Numbered from the stretch's first letter, positions 18,476-28,736 are shown. The stretch: 64,000 bases of DNA from Marinobacter szutsaonensis (GCF_039523335.1 NZ_BAAAFC010000002.1:62001-126000); one strand, 5' to 3'. Notes: generated by a model from the sequence alone, not told the origin. Made by a program: numbers and translations.

Positions 18476-20311
18476 TCAGTCGAGTTTCGACAGATCCCGG
18501 ACTGCGCCCTTGTCGGCACTGGTGGCCAGCAGGGCGTAGGCCTTGAGCGCCGCCGAGACCTTGCGGTCGCGCGGCAGATCCGGCTTCCAGCCCTTGGCGT
18601 TCCGGGCTTCCCGGCGCCGGTCCAGCTCCTGCTGGTCGAGCTGGACATTGATGGAGCGGTTGGGAATGTCGATCAGGATAGTGTCGCCATTCTCGATCAG
18701 GCCAATTTCCCCGCCGGCTGCTGCTTCCGGAGACGCGTGGCCGATGGAGAGCCCTGAGGTGCCGCCGGAGAATCGGCCGTCCGTGAGCAGGGCGCAATCC
18801 TTGCCCAGTCCCTTGGACTTCAGGTAGCTGGTGGGATAGAGCATTTCCTGCATGCCGGGTCCGCCGCGGGGGCCTTCGTACCGGATGATGACCACTTCTC
18901 CGGGTTTCACCTCGTCACCGAGGATGCCGGCGACCGCCGAGTCCTGGCTCTCGAACACCCGGGCCTTGCCTTCAAATACATAGATGCTTTCATCCACACC
19001 GGCGGTTTTCACTACGCAGCCGTCCCGGGCGATGTTGCCATAGAGCACCGCCAGGCCACCTTCGGTGGAGTAGGCGTTGTCCACGGAGCGGATGCAGCCG
19101 TTCTCCCGGTCGCCGTCCAGGCTCGGCCAGCGGGTGCTCTGGCTGAAGGCTGTCTGGGTTGGAATGCCCGCCGGCCCGGCCTTGTAGAGCTCCACCACTT
19201 CCGGGGTCGGGGAACGCATGATGTCCCAGGTTTCCAGGGCTTCTTTCATGGTCTTGCTGTGAACGGTGGGCAGGTCGGTGTTGATCAGCTTGCCCCGCTC
19301 CAGTTCACCCAGGATGCCCATGATGCCGCCGGCACGGTGGACGTCTTCCATGTGGTATTTCGGCGAGTTGGGCGCCACCTTGCACAGCTGGGGCACATGG
19401 CGGGAGAGCCGGTCGATGTCGGCCATATCAAAATTCACCCCGCCTTCCTGGGCTGCCGCCAGCAGGTGCAGGATGGTGTTGGTGGACCCGCCCATGGCGA
19501 TGTCCATGGTCATGGCGTTCTCGAAAGCGGCCTCGGAGCCGATGCTGCGGGGCAGCACGCTGGCGTCGTTTTCTTCGTAGTAGCGGCGGGCATTCTCGAC
19601 GATCTGGCGCCCGGCCTTGAGGAACAGCTGTTCGCGGTCAGCATGGGTGGCCAGCAGCGAGCCGTTGCCAGGCAGGGCCAGGCCAATGGCCTCGGTCAGA
19701 CAGTTCATGGAGTTGGCGGTGAACATGCCGGAGCAGGAGCCACAGGTCGGGCAGGCACTGCGCTCATACTCTTCCACCTGTTCGTCGCTGGCGTTCGGAT
19801 CCGCGGCGATGACCATGGCATCCACCAGGTCCAGCTTGTGCTCGGATAGCTTGGTCTTGCCGGCCTCCATGGGCCCGCCGGAAACAAAGATGGTCGGGAT
19901 GTTCAGGCGCATGGCGGCCATAAGCATGCCCGGGGTGATCTTGTCGCAGTTGGAAATGCACACCAGGGCGTCGGCACAGTGGGCATTGACCATGTACTCC
20001 ACCGAGTCGGCAATGATTTCCCGCGAGGGCAGGGAGTAGAGCATGCCGTCGTGGCCCATGGCGATGCCGTCGTCCACCGCTATGGTGTTGAATTCCTTCG
20101 CTACACCGCCGGCAGCTTCGATTTCACGGCACACCAGCTGCCCCAGATCTTTCAGATGCACATGGCCGGGTACGAACTGGGTGAACGAGTTGGCAACCGC
20201 AATGATCGGTTTGCCGAAATCCTCGTTTTTCATACCGGTAGCGCGCCAGAGGGCGCGGGCACCGGCCATGTTGCGGCCGGCTGTGGATGTCCGCGAACGA
20301 TACTGAGGCAT
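18476..20311 (-). CDS. ilvD: Dihydroxy-acid dehydratase IlvD
   Basis: Fe-S dehydratase of isoleucine, valine and leucine synthesis. Cluster/active-site motifs [13 protein letters not shown] and [22 protein letters not shown] are present, as are [10 protein letters not shown] and the C-terminal [23 protein letters not shown] at 20309-20311 gives 611 residues beginning [17 protein letters not shown], the standard E. coli-type N-terminus (616); further upstream codons are in non-family sequence. Single gene, divergent from the HDOD gene. Confidence 0.97.
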   Translation of the reverse strand: MPQYRSRTSTAGRNMAGARALWRATGMKNEDFGKPIIAVANSFTQFVPGHVHLKDLGQLVCREIEAAGGVAKEFNTIAVDDGIAMGHDGMLYSLPSREIIADSVEYMVNAHCADALVCISNCDKITPGMLMAAMRLNIPTIFVSGGPMEAGKTKLSEHKLDLVDAMVIAADPNASDEQVEEYERSACPTCGSCSGMFTANSMNCLTEAIGLALPGNGSLLATHADREQLFLKAGRQIVENARRYYEENDASVLPRSIGSEAAFENAMTMDIAMGGSTNTILHLLAAAQEGGVNFDMADIDRLSRHVPQLCKVAPNSPKYHMEDVHRAGGIMGILGELERGKLINTDLPTVHSKTMKEALETWDIMRSPTPEVVELYKAGPAGIPTQTAFSQSTRWPSLDGDRENGCIRSVDNAYSTEGGLAVLYGNIARDGCVVKTAGVDESIYVFEGKARVFESQDSAVAGILGDEVKPGEVVIIRYEGPRGGPGMQEMLYPTSYLKSKGLGKDCALLTDGRFSGGTSGLSIGHASPEAAAGGEIGLIENGDTILIDIPNRSINVQLDQQELDRRREARNAKGWKPDLPRDRKVSAALKAYALLATSADKGAVRDLSKLD

Positions 20312-20388
20312 GTGTTCTGGTCTCTCTCTTGGGTCCTGACAAATTCCGTAAAAAACAGAGGATACCAGATTCGGCCCGGCGCGCATGG

Positions 20389-20417
20389 TTGTTTTTGCCC
20401 CGGCTGGTGACTATAAA
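20389..20417 (+). promoter_or_regulatory. Candidate sigma70 promoter of the HDOD gene
   Basis: TTGTTT (20389-20394) and TATAAA (20412-20417) are spaced by exactly 17 bases, about 55 bases before the chosen ATG. Confidence 0.5.
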
Positions 20418-20472
20418 CAAGACATGAACCGGAAGATTGCTGCGTTCTGCTGAGCGGAGAAGGAGTTCGTCT

Positions 20473-21729
20473 ATGGCTGGCCGGGAACGCCTGCCTCTGG
20501 GTCGCCTGAAAAGCTTCCACCCCCTGAACCGACTGACCGCCGACCAGCTGGTCCTGCTGGTTAACCGTGCTGAGCGTCGTTGCCACAAATCGGGCGAGAC
20601 CGTGATCGAGCAGGGCGTGCGGGATGGTCTGGATTTTTTCCTGATCAGCGGCGCCGTCGAGCTGCACGCCAAGGATGGTCGCAAATCGGTCATTGAGGCG
20701 GAGACGGACAAAGCGCTCAATCCCATTGCGCGTCTGCAGCCCCGCATGTACGAGGTGGTTGCCATCAGGCCCAGTGAGTTCCTGGTGATCGAGCAGGACA
20801 TACTCGACGACTTCCTGAATTCGGCTCCGGTGAGCCAGGTGGAAATGGAATCGTCAGGGGACTGGGTTGCCTCGGGCAGTGCCGAGCATCGGCTGCGGAT
20901 GGAATTCAATTCGGAGCTCCGGTCCAACCATATCCGTTTGCCCAGCGTGCCGGATATGGCCTGGAAGATACGCCGCACCGCGGCCCGGGAAGGCCTCTCG
21001 GAGAAGAAGCTGGCCATGGCGGTGACGGCCGATCCCGCCATGGCAGCCAAGCTGGTGCGGGCCTGCAACAGCCCTGTGTACCGTGGTTTGGGCGGTGTCA
21101 GCAGTGTACACGAGGCAGTCACCCGGCTCGGTATGCGTACCACTCGGCAGCTGGTGGCCGAGTTTGCCCTGAGGGATGTGTTCAGAAGCCGGCAGCTGAG
21201 CCTGCAGAGGGAAATGCTGAAGCTCACTCAGCAATCCCGGGAACTGGCTGCACTCTGCTGGCTGCTGGCCGATCAGATTGAGGGGCTGGATCGTGATGAG
21301 GCGGAGCTGGCCGGACTGTTACATGATATTGGCACAGTGCCGCTACTGGTCCTGGCCGAGCATCACCCGGGCCTGTGGTCCAGTGACGCCAGGCTGCAGT
21401 CTGTCAGTAAACAATTACGGGCAGAGTTCGGCACCGCCCTGCTCGAGAGCTGGGGTTGCCCGCCACCCCTGGTGGAGGCGGTGCGCCATGGGGAGGATTG
21501 GCAATATGAGTGTTCCCAAGAGAGCCCGCAGCTGGTGGATGTGGTGATCGTCGCCCGGTTGCATTCCACGATCGGCTCAAGCCAGAATGGCGAGCCTCCA
21601 GCCCTGAACCAGGTGCCCGCGCTCGGGCGACTGGGTGGGCCGGAGCCCGGTGCCTCCCATAGCCAGGAGCTTCTTGCCGAAGCCTGGGCGAGGGTAGAGC
21701 AAACGCAACTTTTGCTGTCGACTCGATGA
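20473..21729 (+). CDS. Cyclic-nucleotide-binding-like / HDOD domain protein
   Basis: 418 residues from ATG 20473 with AGGAG seven bases upstream. Residues ~10-120 resemble a cNMP-binding beta-roll (GETVIEQGVRDGLDFFLISGAVEL) but the phosphate-binding cassette G-E-x-A-L...R-A is not seen. Residues ~155-350 form an HDOD domain (LPSVPDMAWKI, LVRACNSPVYRG, AVTRLGMRTTRQLV, ELAGLLHDIGTVPLL with the H-D pair at 284-285). HDOD proteins usually act as signalling scaffolds. Its stop overlaps the next start (ATGA). Confidence 0.85.
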   Translation: MAGRERLPLGRLKSFHPLNRLTADQLVLLVNRAERRCHKSGETVIEQGVRDGLDFFLISGAVELHAKDGRKSVIEAETDKALNPIARLQPRMYEVVAIRPSEFLVIEQDILDDFLNSAPVSQVEMESSGDWVASGSAEHRLRMEFNSELRSNHIRLPSVPDMAWKIRRTAAREGLSEKKLAMAVTADPAMAAKLVRACNSPVYRGLGGVSSVHEAVTRLGMRTTRQLVAEFALRDVFRSRQLSLQREMLKLTQQSRELAALCWLLADQIEGLDRDEAELAGLLHDIGTVPLLVLAEHHPGLWSSDARLQSVSKQLRAEFGTALLESWGCPPPLVEAVRHGEDWQYECSQESPQLVDVVIVARLHSTIGSSQNGEPPALNQVPALGRLGGPEPGASHSQELLAEAWARVEQTQLLLSTR

Positions 21730-22319
21730 CCAAGCCAATCATGCATGTCCCCCTCTTTCCCCTGAATTCCATTGTCCTGCCCCGGGGACGTATTCCACTT
21801 CAGCTGTTTGAGCCGCGCTACATCGATATGCTGACGCGTTGCCTCAAGGAGGACCGGGGATTCGTCGTGGTGCTGCTGAGGGATGGCGAGGAGGCCGGTC
21901 CGGTTGCGCGCTTCTATGATATCGGCACCTATGTCCGGATCATCGATTTCCAGCAGCTCGAGAACGGCCTGCTGGGCATTACCGTTGAGGGCGAGACCAA
22001 GGTGTCCGTGGTCCGCAGCTGGCAGCAGGATGATGGTCTGAACGTCGGCGATGTGGAGTGTCTGCTCGAGGAGGCCTGGAGTGAGGTTCCCGAGCGCTAC
22101 ATCGAGTTACCCTCGGTGCTGCAGGCTCTGTTCAGGCACCCGGTTATCCGTGACCTTTCCATGGAGGTGGATTACGAGGATGCCCGGGATGTGGGCTGGC
22201 GGCTGACGGAACTTCTACCCCTGGATAAACAGGAAAAGCAGCGCCTGGTGGAACTTCAGGATCCCCTGGAACGGCTCAGCCGCCTGCAGGGTTTGCTGGA
22301 GGCGCTGGAAGAGGGCTAG
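21726..22319 (+). CDS. Lon N-terminal (LON_substr_bdg) domain protein
   Basis: 197 residues corresponding to the N-terminal substrate-binding domain of Lon without ATPase or protease: VPLFPLNSIVLPRGRIPLQLFEPRYIDML at the start and DARDVGWRLTELLPLDKQEKQRLVELQDP near the end are family patterns. Overlaps the HDOD gene by 4 bases, so the two are probably made together; its 3' end overlaps the converging DedA-PAP2 gene by 44 bases. Role unknown, perhaps protein quality control. Confidence 0.88.
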   Translation: MTKPIMHVPLFPLNSIVLPRGRIPLQLFEPRYIDMLTRCLKEDRGFVVVLLRDGEEAGPVARFYDIGTYVRIIDFQQLENGLLGITVEGETKVSVVRSWQQDDGLNVGDVECLLEEAWSEVPERYIELPSVLQALFRHPVIRDLSMEVDYEDARDVGWRLTELLPLDKQEKQRLVELQDPLERLSRLQGLLEALEEG

Positions 22320-23778
22320 CCTGCTCCGTGACCGGTTGCCGGGAATACTCCTCCACGGCTGCGGGCCAACGGTTATGCACATAGCCGACAGTAAAAAGCC
22401 CCCAAAGCAGCAGGGCCGCGACGGTAAAGCCATCAGTGTGGATGGGCACCCGGTCAAAGCGGCTGTAGCTGGCCCGCACCAGGCCGGTGATCGCCAGCCC
22501 CAGCAGGATTCCCCCGATGATATCCGTGAACCAGTGCACCCCGAGGTACAGGCGGCTTATGGCCACCGGCAGCAGGGGTAACGAAAACAGCACGTAGGCC
22601 TGCCAGCGTTTCCGGTGTCGGGTTTCCCCGGCCACAAAACCTGCCAGCATGGTGACGAAGACGGTAATTCCGGCACTGTGGCCGCTGGGAAATGCCCCGG
22701 AAGACGGTGGTTGGAATACCTGGTCCGGGCGGGGGATGCCCAGGGTCGACTTCATCAGCCAGACCAGGACGAGGGTAAGGGCGGCGGCGAACAGTATGTG
22801 CAGCGCAGCGGCATAGTAACCCCGGAAACCCAGCACCAGCACTGCCAGAAAAGACGCCGTCACCAGAACCGCAGGGTCGCCGATCAGGGTAACGGTGATC
22901 GCAGGGCCATCAAGCAGGGGTTGCCGTAGCTGGCGGAACCACTCGAGGGTCAACTGGTTGAAAGGTTCCAGTGCCCCGGTTACCGCGAGCTGCCCCCAGA
23001 TCAGCAACAGTCCGGACGCAGTCACCGCCATGAGTACGGAGGCCAGGGGAAACTCTCCTTCCCGGGCCGGCCGGTCGTTGGTGTAGAGGCGCCAGAACCG
23101 GTGCGACAACTCGTACTGCCGCATCCGTTGCTCGAACCAGCGGTAGGCCCGGCCCCCTTCGCCCAGGCCCATCTGGAAGCGGATCAAGATCAGATAGACC
23201 ACAAACAGAGCCGCGAGGCTGACGCCCATGACCGCATAGAAATGGGCGGGAGGGCGCAGTTCACTCTGCAGCGCGCTGCCGACAAGAAAGCCGGGCAGGA
23301 TATAGACGGGAGCCCAGCCAATGGCGGAGGCAATGTTGAATCCCAGGAACCGTCGCCAGGGCATCCACAGGGCGCCGGCGATCAGGGGAATGATGGGGCG
23401 GATGGGGCCGATAAAGCGCCCGATCACCACGCTCTTGCCCCCGTGCCGGTGGAAAAAGGCTTCGCCCTTGTTGAGCAGCACCGGGTAGCGACTCAGGGGC
23501 CAGACCGAAGTGAGTCGACCCTGTAACTGGCGCCCCAGGGCGAAACTCACGCTGTCGCCGGCAACCGCTCCCAGCCCCGCCCAGACCAGTGCCTCGGTCA
23601 GTGGCATGCCGGTTTTACCGGCCAGGGCTGCCACCGCAAACAGGATTGCAACCCCGGGAACGATAATGCCCGCGATCGCCAGGGACTCGATAAATGCGGT
23701 CAGAAACAGGGCGCCGGCCAACAGCCCGGGATTGGCTGATAGCCATGCCGTCAGCTCTGTCAGCCAGGCGGTGCTCAT
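22276..23778 (-). CDS. DedA-family / PAP2 phosphatase fusion membrane protein
   Basis: 500 residues. The first ~210 are a DedA/SNARE-associated domain (FIESLAIAGIIVPGVAILF, GAVAGDSVSFALGR, GRFIGPIRPIIPLIAGALWMPWRRF, consistent with lipid scrambling). The C-terminal ~230 are a PAP2 lipid phosphatase with all three motifs: K343-X6-R350-P351, PSGH (364-367) and SRLYLGVHWFTD (408-419). Similar fusions are known; a role in undecaprenyl or phospholipid recycling is likely. Last of a three-gene minus-strand group; it overlaps the GGDEF gene upstream by 4 bases. Confidence 0.9.
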   Translation of the reverse strand: MSTAWLTELTAWLSANPGLLAGALFLTAFIESLAIAGIIVPGVAILFAVAALAGKTGMPLTEALVWAGLGAVAGDSVSFALGRQLQGRLTSVWPLSRYPVLLNKGEAFFHRHGGKSVVIGRFIGPIRPIIPLIAGALWMPWRRFLGFNIASAIGWAPVYILPGFLVGSALQSELRPPAHFYAVMGVSLAALFVVYLILIRFQMGLGEGGRAYRWFEQRMRQYELSHRFWRLYTNDRPAREGEFPLASVLMAVTASGLLLIWGQLAVTGALEPFNQLTLEWFRQLRQPLLDGPAITVTLIGDPAVLVTASFLAVLVLGFRGYYAAALHILFAAALTLVLVWLMKSTLGIPRPDQVFQPPSSGAFPSGHSAGITVFVTMLAGFVAGETRHRKRWQAYVLFSLPLLPVAISRLYLGVHWFTDIIGGILLGLAITGLVRASYSRFDRVPIHTDGFTVAALLLWGLFTVGYVHNRWPAAVEEYSRQPVTEQASPLPAPPANPAGG

Positions 23779-24773
23779 GCCTCGATGGTCTCTCCCGGGC
23801 TGAACCAGGCGGAATCAGCGCCACGTTTGCGGGCTTCTTCAAGCGCCTGTCTGGCGCGTTTGCGCAGTGTGTCGGTACGGGTATCGCCACTGCCACGGGT
23901 CGTGCATCCGAGGCTCACCGTGGCCGTGCCGAGCACGGGCCATTGGTGTTCGGCAATGTTCCGTCGGATACGCTCGGCAATCACCCGTACCCCTTCCTCG
24001 GGTGTAAACGGAAGCACCAGGAAGAATTCCGAGTCGTCCAGTGTGTACAGGGTGTCACCAGCGCGGATGACCCCGAACAGGTGCTGGGTCATATCGCGGA
24101 ATACCGCCTGGCTCGCGTCCTCGCCATGCAGATCCCGGGCTTCATCCGCGTAGTCCAGGCCAAGGTGGATAACCGATAGCGGGTGGCCGGTGGCGATGGC
24201 CCGACTGATTTCTTTCTGCAGGGTTTCGTCGAGGAAGCGGGCATTATGGGCGCCGGTGACGGGATCAGTGATCGCCAGATCTTCTGCGGACTGGGCCATG
24301 TGGCCGTAATGCCAGGTGTAGAGGCCGGTTACGGTAAGCAGGATCAGGAGGCCGGTGGTAATGGTCAGAGCTTCACTGGCCGGATGCTTCAGGAACAGGG
24401 TCACCGCGAGTGGAACAAGCAGCAGTACCGACAGCCCCACCCCTTGCCGCAGGGGCAGGATGAGCAGGTTCAGGACCAGCAGGGGCATCGCCCAGTGGCT
24501 GATGCCCGGACCGTCCATGGTGATCAGTGCCGCAACCAGTCCGCTGTTCAGTCCGGACAGGATGATCAGATGACCCGGAGACGCGAGCTGGTGTCGGCGG
24601 TTGATGATGGTGTAGATCAGTCCGGCCGTGGTGAGAATGGCCATGCCGGAAGCCAGGTAGAACAGGTCGTAGAAACCGTAACGCAGGTTCTGGCCTGCCA
24701 GGCTGGCAATGAACACAGTGGCCAGCACGTAGCCGGCGCTGTGGGTCCAGGTCCTCAGGCGGGTTTCGGTCAT
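23775..24773 (-). CDS. Membrane GGDEF-fold protein with degenerate signature (DDSEF)
   Basis: 332 residues: about six hydrophobic segments in 1-155, then a GGDEF-fold domain beginning ITDPVTGAHNARFLDETLQ (compare DxLTGLxNRR). The active-site loop reads LYTLDDSEFFLVLPF, so GGDEF is DDSEF (246-250); both glycines that contact GTP are lost. It is therefore probably not a diguanylate cyclase but may bind GTP or c-di-GMP or act as a partner. No EAL domain. Overlaps its neighbours on both sides by 4 bases. Confidence 0.8.
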   Translation of the reverse strand: MTETRLRTWTHSAGYVLATVFIASLAGQNLRYGFYDLFYLASGMAILTTAGLIYTIINRRHQLASPGHLIILSGLNSGLVAALITMDGPGISHWAMPLLVLNLLILPLRQGVGLSVLLLVPLAVTLFLKHPASEALTITTGLLILLTVTGLYTWHYGHMAQSAEDLAITDPVTGAHNARFLDETLQKEISRAIATGHPLSVIHLGLDYADEARDLHGEDASQAVFRDMTQHLFGVIRAGDTLYTLDDSEFFLVLPFTPEEGVRVIAERIRRNIAEHQWPVLGTATVSLGCTTRGSGDTRTDTLRKRARQALEEARKRGADSAWFSPGETIEA

Positions 24774-25783
24774 GACGCCGGTCTCTCCTGCCCGGCCATG
24801 CCGTGGTTCTGCTGTGACCAGGCGCTGTAGACCTGGGTCCGGTTGCCGCCCTGTTGCTGGGCGCGTCTCAGGGCGTGGGCAGCGCTCTGCTGCAGGCTGT
24901 CCGCGTCATCGCCGATATTGAGCCCGGCAATGCCGGTGCTCACGGTCAGGCGCATTCCATGGGATTCGAGCAGCCTTTGCAGGCCGGCGCGGATGGTTTC
25001 GGCACGGTCGAGGGCGTTATTGGTGCCGATACCTGGCAGGATGACCAGGAACTGCAGGTCTGCCACCCGGTAATAGGTGTCGAAGTCCCGCAACTGGGAA
25101 TGCAGGTAGCGGCCGATACGGGGCAGGATCGAGCGGATGTCCTCGTCCCGTTCCTTGTCGGTGAGGTGTGTGTCCAGCCCGATCATGATCACGGACATAT
25201 CCGTGCCTTCCCGCTCACTGCGCTGGATCTCCTTGTGCAGATCCGCGGACAGGTATTCCCGGCTGGCGGCCTGGGTCAGCTCGTCGGTGCGCCTTAACGG
25301 CGCAAGCTGACGGCTCTTGTATTCACGGAGAAACACCAGCAGGCCCGACAACAGCAGCGTGAGCAGAAAGGCGCTGATCATCTGGTGCCGGTCAGGCAGC
25401 CCGGTTGCCCACCAGACGCCGGCCATGGCCAGGATGGTCACCGCCAGGGCCAGGATCATGGCGGTGGCGGGCGGGAACAGCGCGAAGGCGACCAGGGGAA
25501 CGGCGTAGAGCCAGTGAGTCATGGCCCAGGGGCCCACCACGAATCCGGACAGCAGCAAAAGTGCGAGGGCCAGGAAAAACAGCCGTTGAATCAGGGGCCA
25601 GGGCCGCTTTGCCCGGGCCGGATGAAAGGTGCGACCGCTGATGACAATACCGGCACCCGCAGCGGCAATCGCCGCCATCAGGGGCTGGCCGAGCAGGGCA
25701 CTCAGCAGCGCAATGGCCAGAAATGCCACGAATCCGGCTCGTGACAACCTGGTCAGCAGGAATTTATCGGCCGTCTGGGCCAT
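24770..25783 (-). CDS. Second membrane GGDEF-fold protein with degenerate signature (ADLQF)
   Basis: 337 residues from the ATG at 25781-25783 (AGGAAGGA upstream; an ATG ten codons earlier lacks one). About six membrane helices in 1-152, then a GGDEF-fold domain starting RRTDELTQAASREYLSADLHKEI. The signature loop reads YYRVADLQFLVILPG: ADLQF (241-245) replaces GGDEF, so cyclase activity is unlikely. Organised like the downstream GGDEF-fold gene and overlapping it by 4 bases; a duplicated pair that diverged is the simplest reading. Confidence 0.78.
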   Translation of the reverse strand: MAQTADKFLLTRLSRAGFVAFLAIALLSALLGQPLMAAIAAAGAGIVISGRTFHPARAKRPWPLIQRLFFLALALLLLSGFVVGPWAMTHWLYAVPLVAFALFPPATAMILALAVTILAMAGVWWATGLPDRHQMISAFLLTLLLSGLLVFLREYKSRQLAPLRRTDELTQAASREYLSADLHKEIQRSEREGTDMSVIMIGLDTHLTDKERDEDIRSILPRIGRYLHSQLRDFDTYYRVADLQFLVILPGIGTNNALDRAETIRAGLQRLLESHGMRLTVSTGIAGLNIGDDADSLQQSAAHALRRAQQQGGNRTQVYSAWSQQNHGMAGQERPAS

Positions 25784-25929
25784 GGTGTGTCCTTCCTCTC
25801 CCGGCGCATCCATTGAGTATGAAGCATAGCGCAGCGGTATAATAATGGTTTGGGATGCGTACTTGAAACGGGAAAGGTAAAGTTAGGCCCTTATTCCTGA
25901 ATTTGACTGACAAGGTACAAGGACACGGG

Positions 25930-27186
25930 ATGGATATAGCAGCATACATGGCCGAGGTCGGCCAGCAGGCGCGAGCGGCTGCCACACAGGTGGCCCGGTC
26001 AACCACGGCCACGCGCAACCAGGCTTTGCTGGCCACGGCGGAAGCCCTTGATGCCGCTCGCAACGAACTGGCGGTTGCCAACAGCAAGGATCTGGAGAAG
26101 GGGCGCGAGAATGGCCTCGATGCCGCCATGCTGGACCGACTGGAACTGACCCCGCAGCGTATTGACGCCATGATTGAGGGGTTGAGGCAGGTTGCCTCGC
26201 TGCCGGACCCGATCGGTGAGATCACCGGCATGACCTATCGCCCGTCCGGCATCCAGGTCGGCAAGATGCGGGTGCCCCTGGGGGTAATCGGCATCATCTA
26301 TGAATCCCGTCCCAACGTCACTGTGGAAGCCGCGAGCCTGTGCCTGAAATCGGGTAATGCCACGATCCTGCGTGGCGGATCCGAGGCCATTCACTCCAAT
26401 CAGGCCATTGCCGCCTGCCTGGCCCAGGGCCTGGCCGCGGCGGGGTTGCCCGAGACCGCCGTGCAGGTGGTGAAGACCACGGACCGTGTGGCAGTCGGTG
26501 AACTGATTACTATGCCCCGCTACGTCGATGTCATCGTGCCCCGTGGCGGCAAGGGACTGATTGAGCGAATCAGCCGGGATGCCCGGGTGCCGGTCATCAA
26601 GCACCTGGATGGTGTGTGCCATGTCTATATCGACAGTCATGCCGATCCGGAGAAGGCGCTGAAAGTGGCGGTGAACGCCAAGACCCAGCGCTACGGCACC
26701 TGCAACACCATGGAGACCCTTCTGGTGGACCGGGAAGTGGCGGCGGACATCCTGCCCCTGCTGGCCTCCGCATTCGAGGAGAAAGGCGTGGAGCTGCGGG
26801 GCTGTCCCGAGACCCGCGAGATCGTCCCGGCGGCGGGTGAAGCCACCGAAACGGATTGGGAAGAGGAATACCTGGCGCCGATCCTGGCGGTTCGTGTGGT
26901 GGACGGCCTCGATGGCGCTATCGAACACATCAATCGCTACAGCTCCCAGCATACCGACAGCATCATCACCGAAAACTACACCCGGGCCCGTCGCTTCATC
27001 ACCGAAGTGGATTCAAGTTCCGTCATGGTCAATGCGTCCACCCGGTTTGCCGATGGTTTTGAGTATGGTCTGGGTGCGGAGATCGGAATTTCCACCGACA
27101 AGATCCACGCCCGTGGCCCGGTGGGGCTGGAGGGTCTGACCTCCCAGAAATACGTGGTGTTCGGCGACGGTCATATCCGGACCTGA
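25930..27186 (+). CDS. proA: Gamma-glutamyl phosphate reductase ProA
   Basis: NADPH-dependent second step of proline synthesis. Catalytic Cys lies in [14 protein letters not shown]; other family stretches are [42 protein letters not shown] and [18 protein letters not shown] 25930 with AAGGAC upstream gives 418 residues (E. coli 417); a TTG nine codons upstream is possible but unnecessary. Start of a long same-strand run with nadD overlapping its stop (TGATG). Confidence 0.97.
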   Translation: MDIAAYMAEVGQQARAAATQVARSTTATRNQALLATAEALDAARNELAVANSKDLEKGRENGLDAAMLDRLELTPQRIDAMIEGLRQVASLPDPIGEITGMTYRPSGIQVGKMRVPLGVIGIIYESRPNVTVEAASLCLKSGNATILRGGSEAIHSNQAIAACLAQGLAAAGLPETAVQVVKTTDRVAVGELITMPRYVDVIVPRGGKGLIERISRDARVPVIKHLDGVCHVYIDSHADPEKALKVAVNAKTQRYGTCNTMETLLVDREVAADILPLLASAFEEKGVELRGCPETREIVPAAGEATETDWEEEYLAPILAVRVVDGLDGAIEHINRYSSQHTDSIITENYTRARRFITEVDSSSVMVNASTRFADGFEYGLGAEIGISTDKIHARGPVGLEGLTSQKYVVFGDGHIRT

Positions 27187-27842
27187 TGCCCATGCACGTT
27201 ATTTATGGTGGCACCTTCGACCCGATCCACCATGGCCACTTGCGGCTGGCGATCGAGCTGTGTGATCGCCTCGAGGTCGATCGCGTCAGTCTGGTTCCCT
27301 GTCACATTCCGCCACACCGGGGTGATACCGGAGCCACCGCGTCCCAGCGGCTGAAACTTCTGGAGCTGGCGGTGCAGGGCGAGTCCCGGTTGCACATTGA
27401 CGACCGGGAATTGCGCCGCGCGGGTGCCTCCTACACCGCCGATACCCTGCGCCAGTTGCGACGGGAGTTGGGGGCGGATCATCCACTGGTAATGGTGGTC
27501 GGCACCGATGCCTTTGCCGGCTTCGATCGCTGGCGGGAGTGGGAATCCATACCGGAACTGGCGCACATTGTGGTTGTGCGCCGCCCTGGCCCCGGACTTG
27601 ATCCCGAAGGGACACCTGCGACGCTGCTGGCGAAGAGGAAAGTTGAGGATGTCAGGAGCCTCCGGACTTCGCCCGCCGGATGCGTTCTGGAGCTGGATCC
27701 GCCGCTTCTGGATATCTCCGCCACCGGAATCCGGGAACGGATCGCCGTCGGCCGCTCACCCCGCTACCTGATCCCGGATTCGGTCTGGGAAGAAATCCGC
27801 CAGCAGGGACTGTACGGTGCCTGCCCCGAGGGGAACTTTTAG
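27186..27842 (+). CDS. nadD: Nicotinate-nucleotide adenylyltransferase NadD
   Basis: Makes nicotinic acid adenine dinucleotide in NAD synthesis. Nucleotidyltransferase motif GGTFDPIHHGH at residues 8-18, VPCHIPPHR, VGTDAFAGFDRWREW and the terminal ISATGIRER in place of ISSTxIR. 218 residues, typical. The ATG shares a base with the proA stop. Confidence 0.95.
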   Translation: MPMHVIYGGTFDPIHHGHLRLAIELCDRLEVDRVSLVPCHIPPHRGDTGATASQRLKLLELAVQGESRLHIDDRELRRAGASYTADTLRQLRRELGADHPLVMVVGTDAFAGFDRWREWESIPELAHIVVVRRPGPGLDPEGTPATLLAKRKVEDVRSLRTSPAGCVLELDPPLLDISATGIRERIAVGRSPRYLIPDSVWEEIRQQGLYGACPEGNF

Positions 27843-27912
27843 TGCTACAATCGCGTCTGAGTATGACTATTCGGGCGGCCAATCCGGCTGAAGCCCGTAC
27901 AACAGGGTAATT

Positions 27913-28263
27913 ATGCAGGCTGAAGAACTGAAAGATCTGGTTGTAAAAGCACTTGAAGAGGTAAAAGCGCAGGACATCAGTGTGATTGATGTTCGTGACC
28001 GTACCAGCGTCACGGATTTCATGGTGCTGGCGTCCGGTACGTCAAACCGTCATGTGAAGTCCCTTGCCGATTCTGTGGTTGTTGAAGCCAAGGAGCAGGG
28101 CGTGCGCGCCAGTAATGTCGAGGGCGCCACTGCCAGTGACTGGATCCTGGTAGACCTCGGCGATGTTGTGGTTCATGTCATGATGCCCGCTACCCGCGAG
28201 TTCTATGATCTGGAGCGGTTCTGGCGCGACGCACCGGATCTGGGTGTCGCGGGCAGCGAATAA
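27913..28263 (+). CDS. rsfS: Ribosomal silencing factor RsfS
   Basis: Binds ribosomal protein L14 and blocks subunit joining in starvation. 116 residues with the family core [42 protein letters not shown] and [22 protein letters not shown]. Sits between nadD and rlmH, the conserved order in gammaproteobacteria. Confidence 0.95.
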   Translation: MQAEELKDLVVKALEEVKAQDISVIDVRDRTSVTDFMVLASGTSNRHVKSLADSVVVEAKEQGVRASNVEGATASDWILVDLGDVVVHVMMPATREFYDLERFWRDAPDLGVAGSE

Positions 28264-28265
28264 CC

Positions 28266-28736
28266 ATGCGGTTACGTCTGATCTGTGTGGGGCAGAAGAT
28301 GCCCGACTGGGTCAGTGCCGGGTACAACGATTACGCCCGCCGGATGCCCCCGGAGCTTCTCCTTGAGCTGGTCGAAATCCCCATGGCACATCGGGGCAAA
28401 AACCCTGATATTCCCAGGCTGATGCAAAAGGAAAGCGACGCGATTCTCTCGGCAACCGGTCCGCGGGACCGGGTTGTTGCCCTGGAAGTCGGCGGTCGCC
28501 CCTGGTCCACCGAAAAGCTCGCCAGCCAGCTTGAAAACTGGCAGCAGGACGGCCGCGACGTGAGTTTCCTGGTTGGTGGCCCCGACGGTCTGGCGGACGC
28601 CTGCCGGCAGAGGGCAGACCAGCAGTGGTCGCTGTCGCCCCTGACCCTCCCTCACCCGCTGGTTCGAATCCTGCTGGCCGAACAGCTTTACCGGGCCTGG
28701 TCGATCACCCGCAATCATCCGTATCACCGGGCCTAG
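28266..28736 (+). CDS. rlmH: 23S rRNA (pseudouridine1915-N3)-methyltransferase RlmH
   Basis: SPOUT-fold methyltransferase acting on the assembled 70S ribosome. 156 residues (E. coli 155) with [42 protein letters not shown] and the C-terminal knot [25 protein letters not shown]. Two bases after rsfS. Confidence 0.96.
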   Translation: MRLRLICVGQKMPDWVSAGYNDYARRMPPELLLELVEIPMAHRGKNPDIPRLMQKESDAILSATGPRDRVVALEVGGRPWSTEKLASQLENWQQDGRDVSFLVGGPDGLADACRQRADQQWSLSPLTLPHPLVRILLAEQLYRAWSITRNHPYHRA

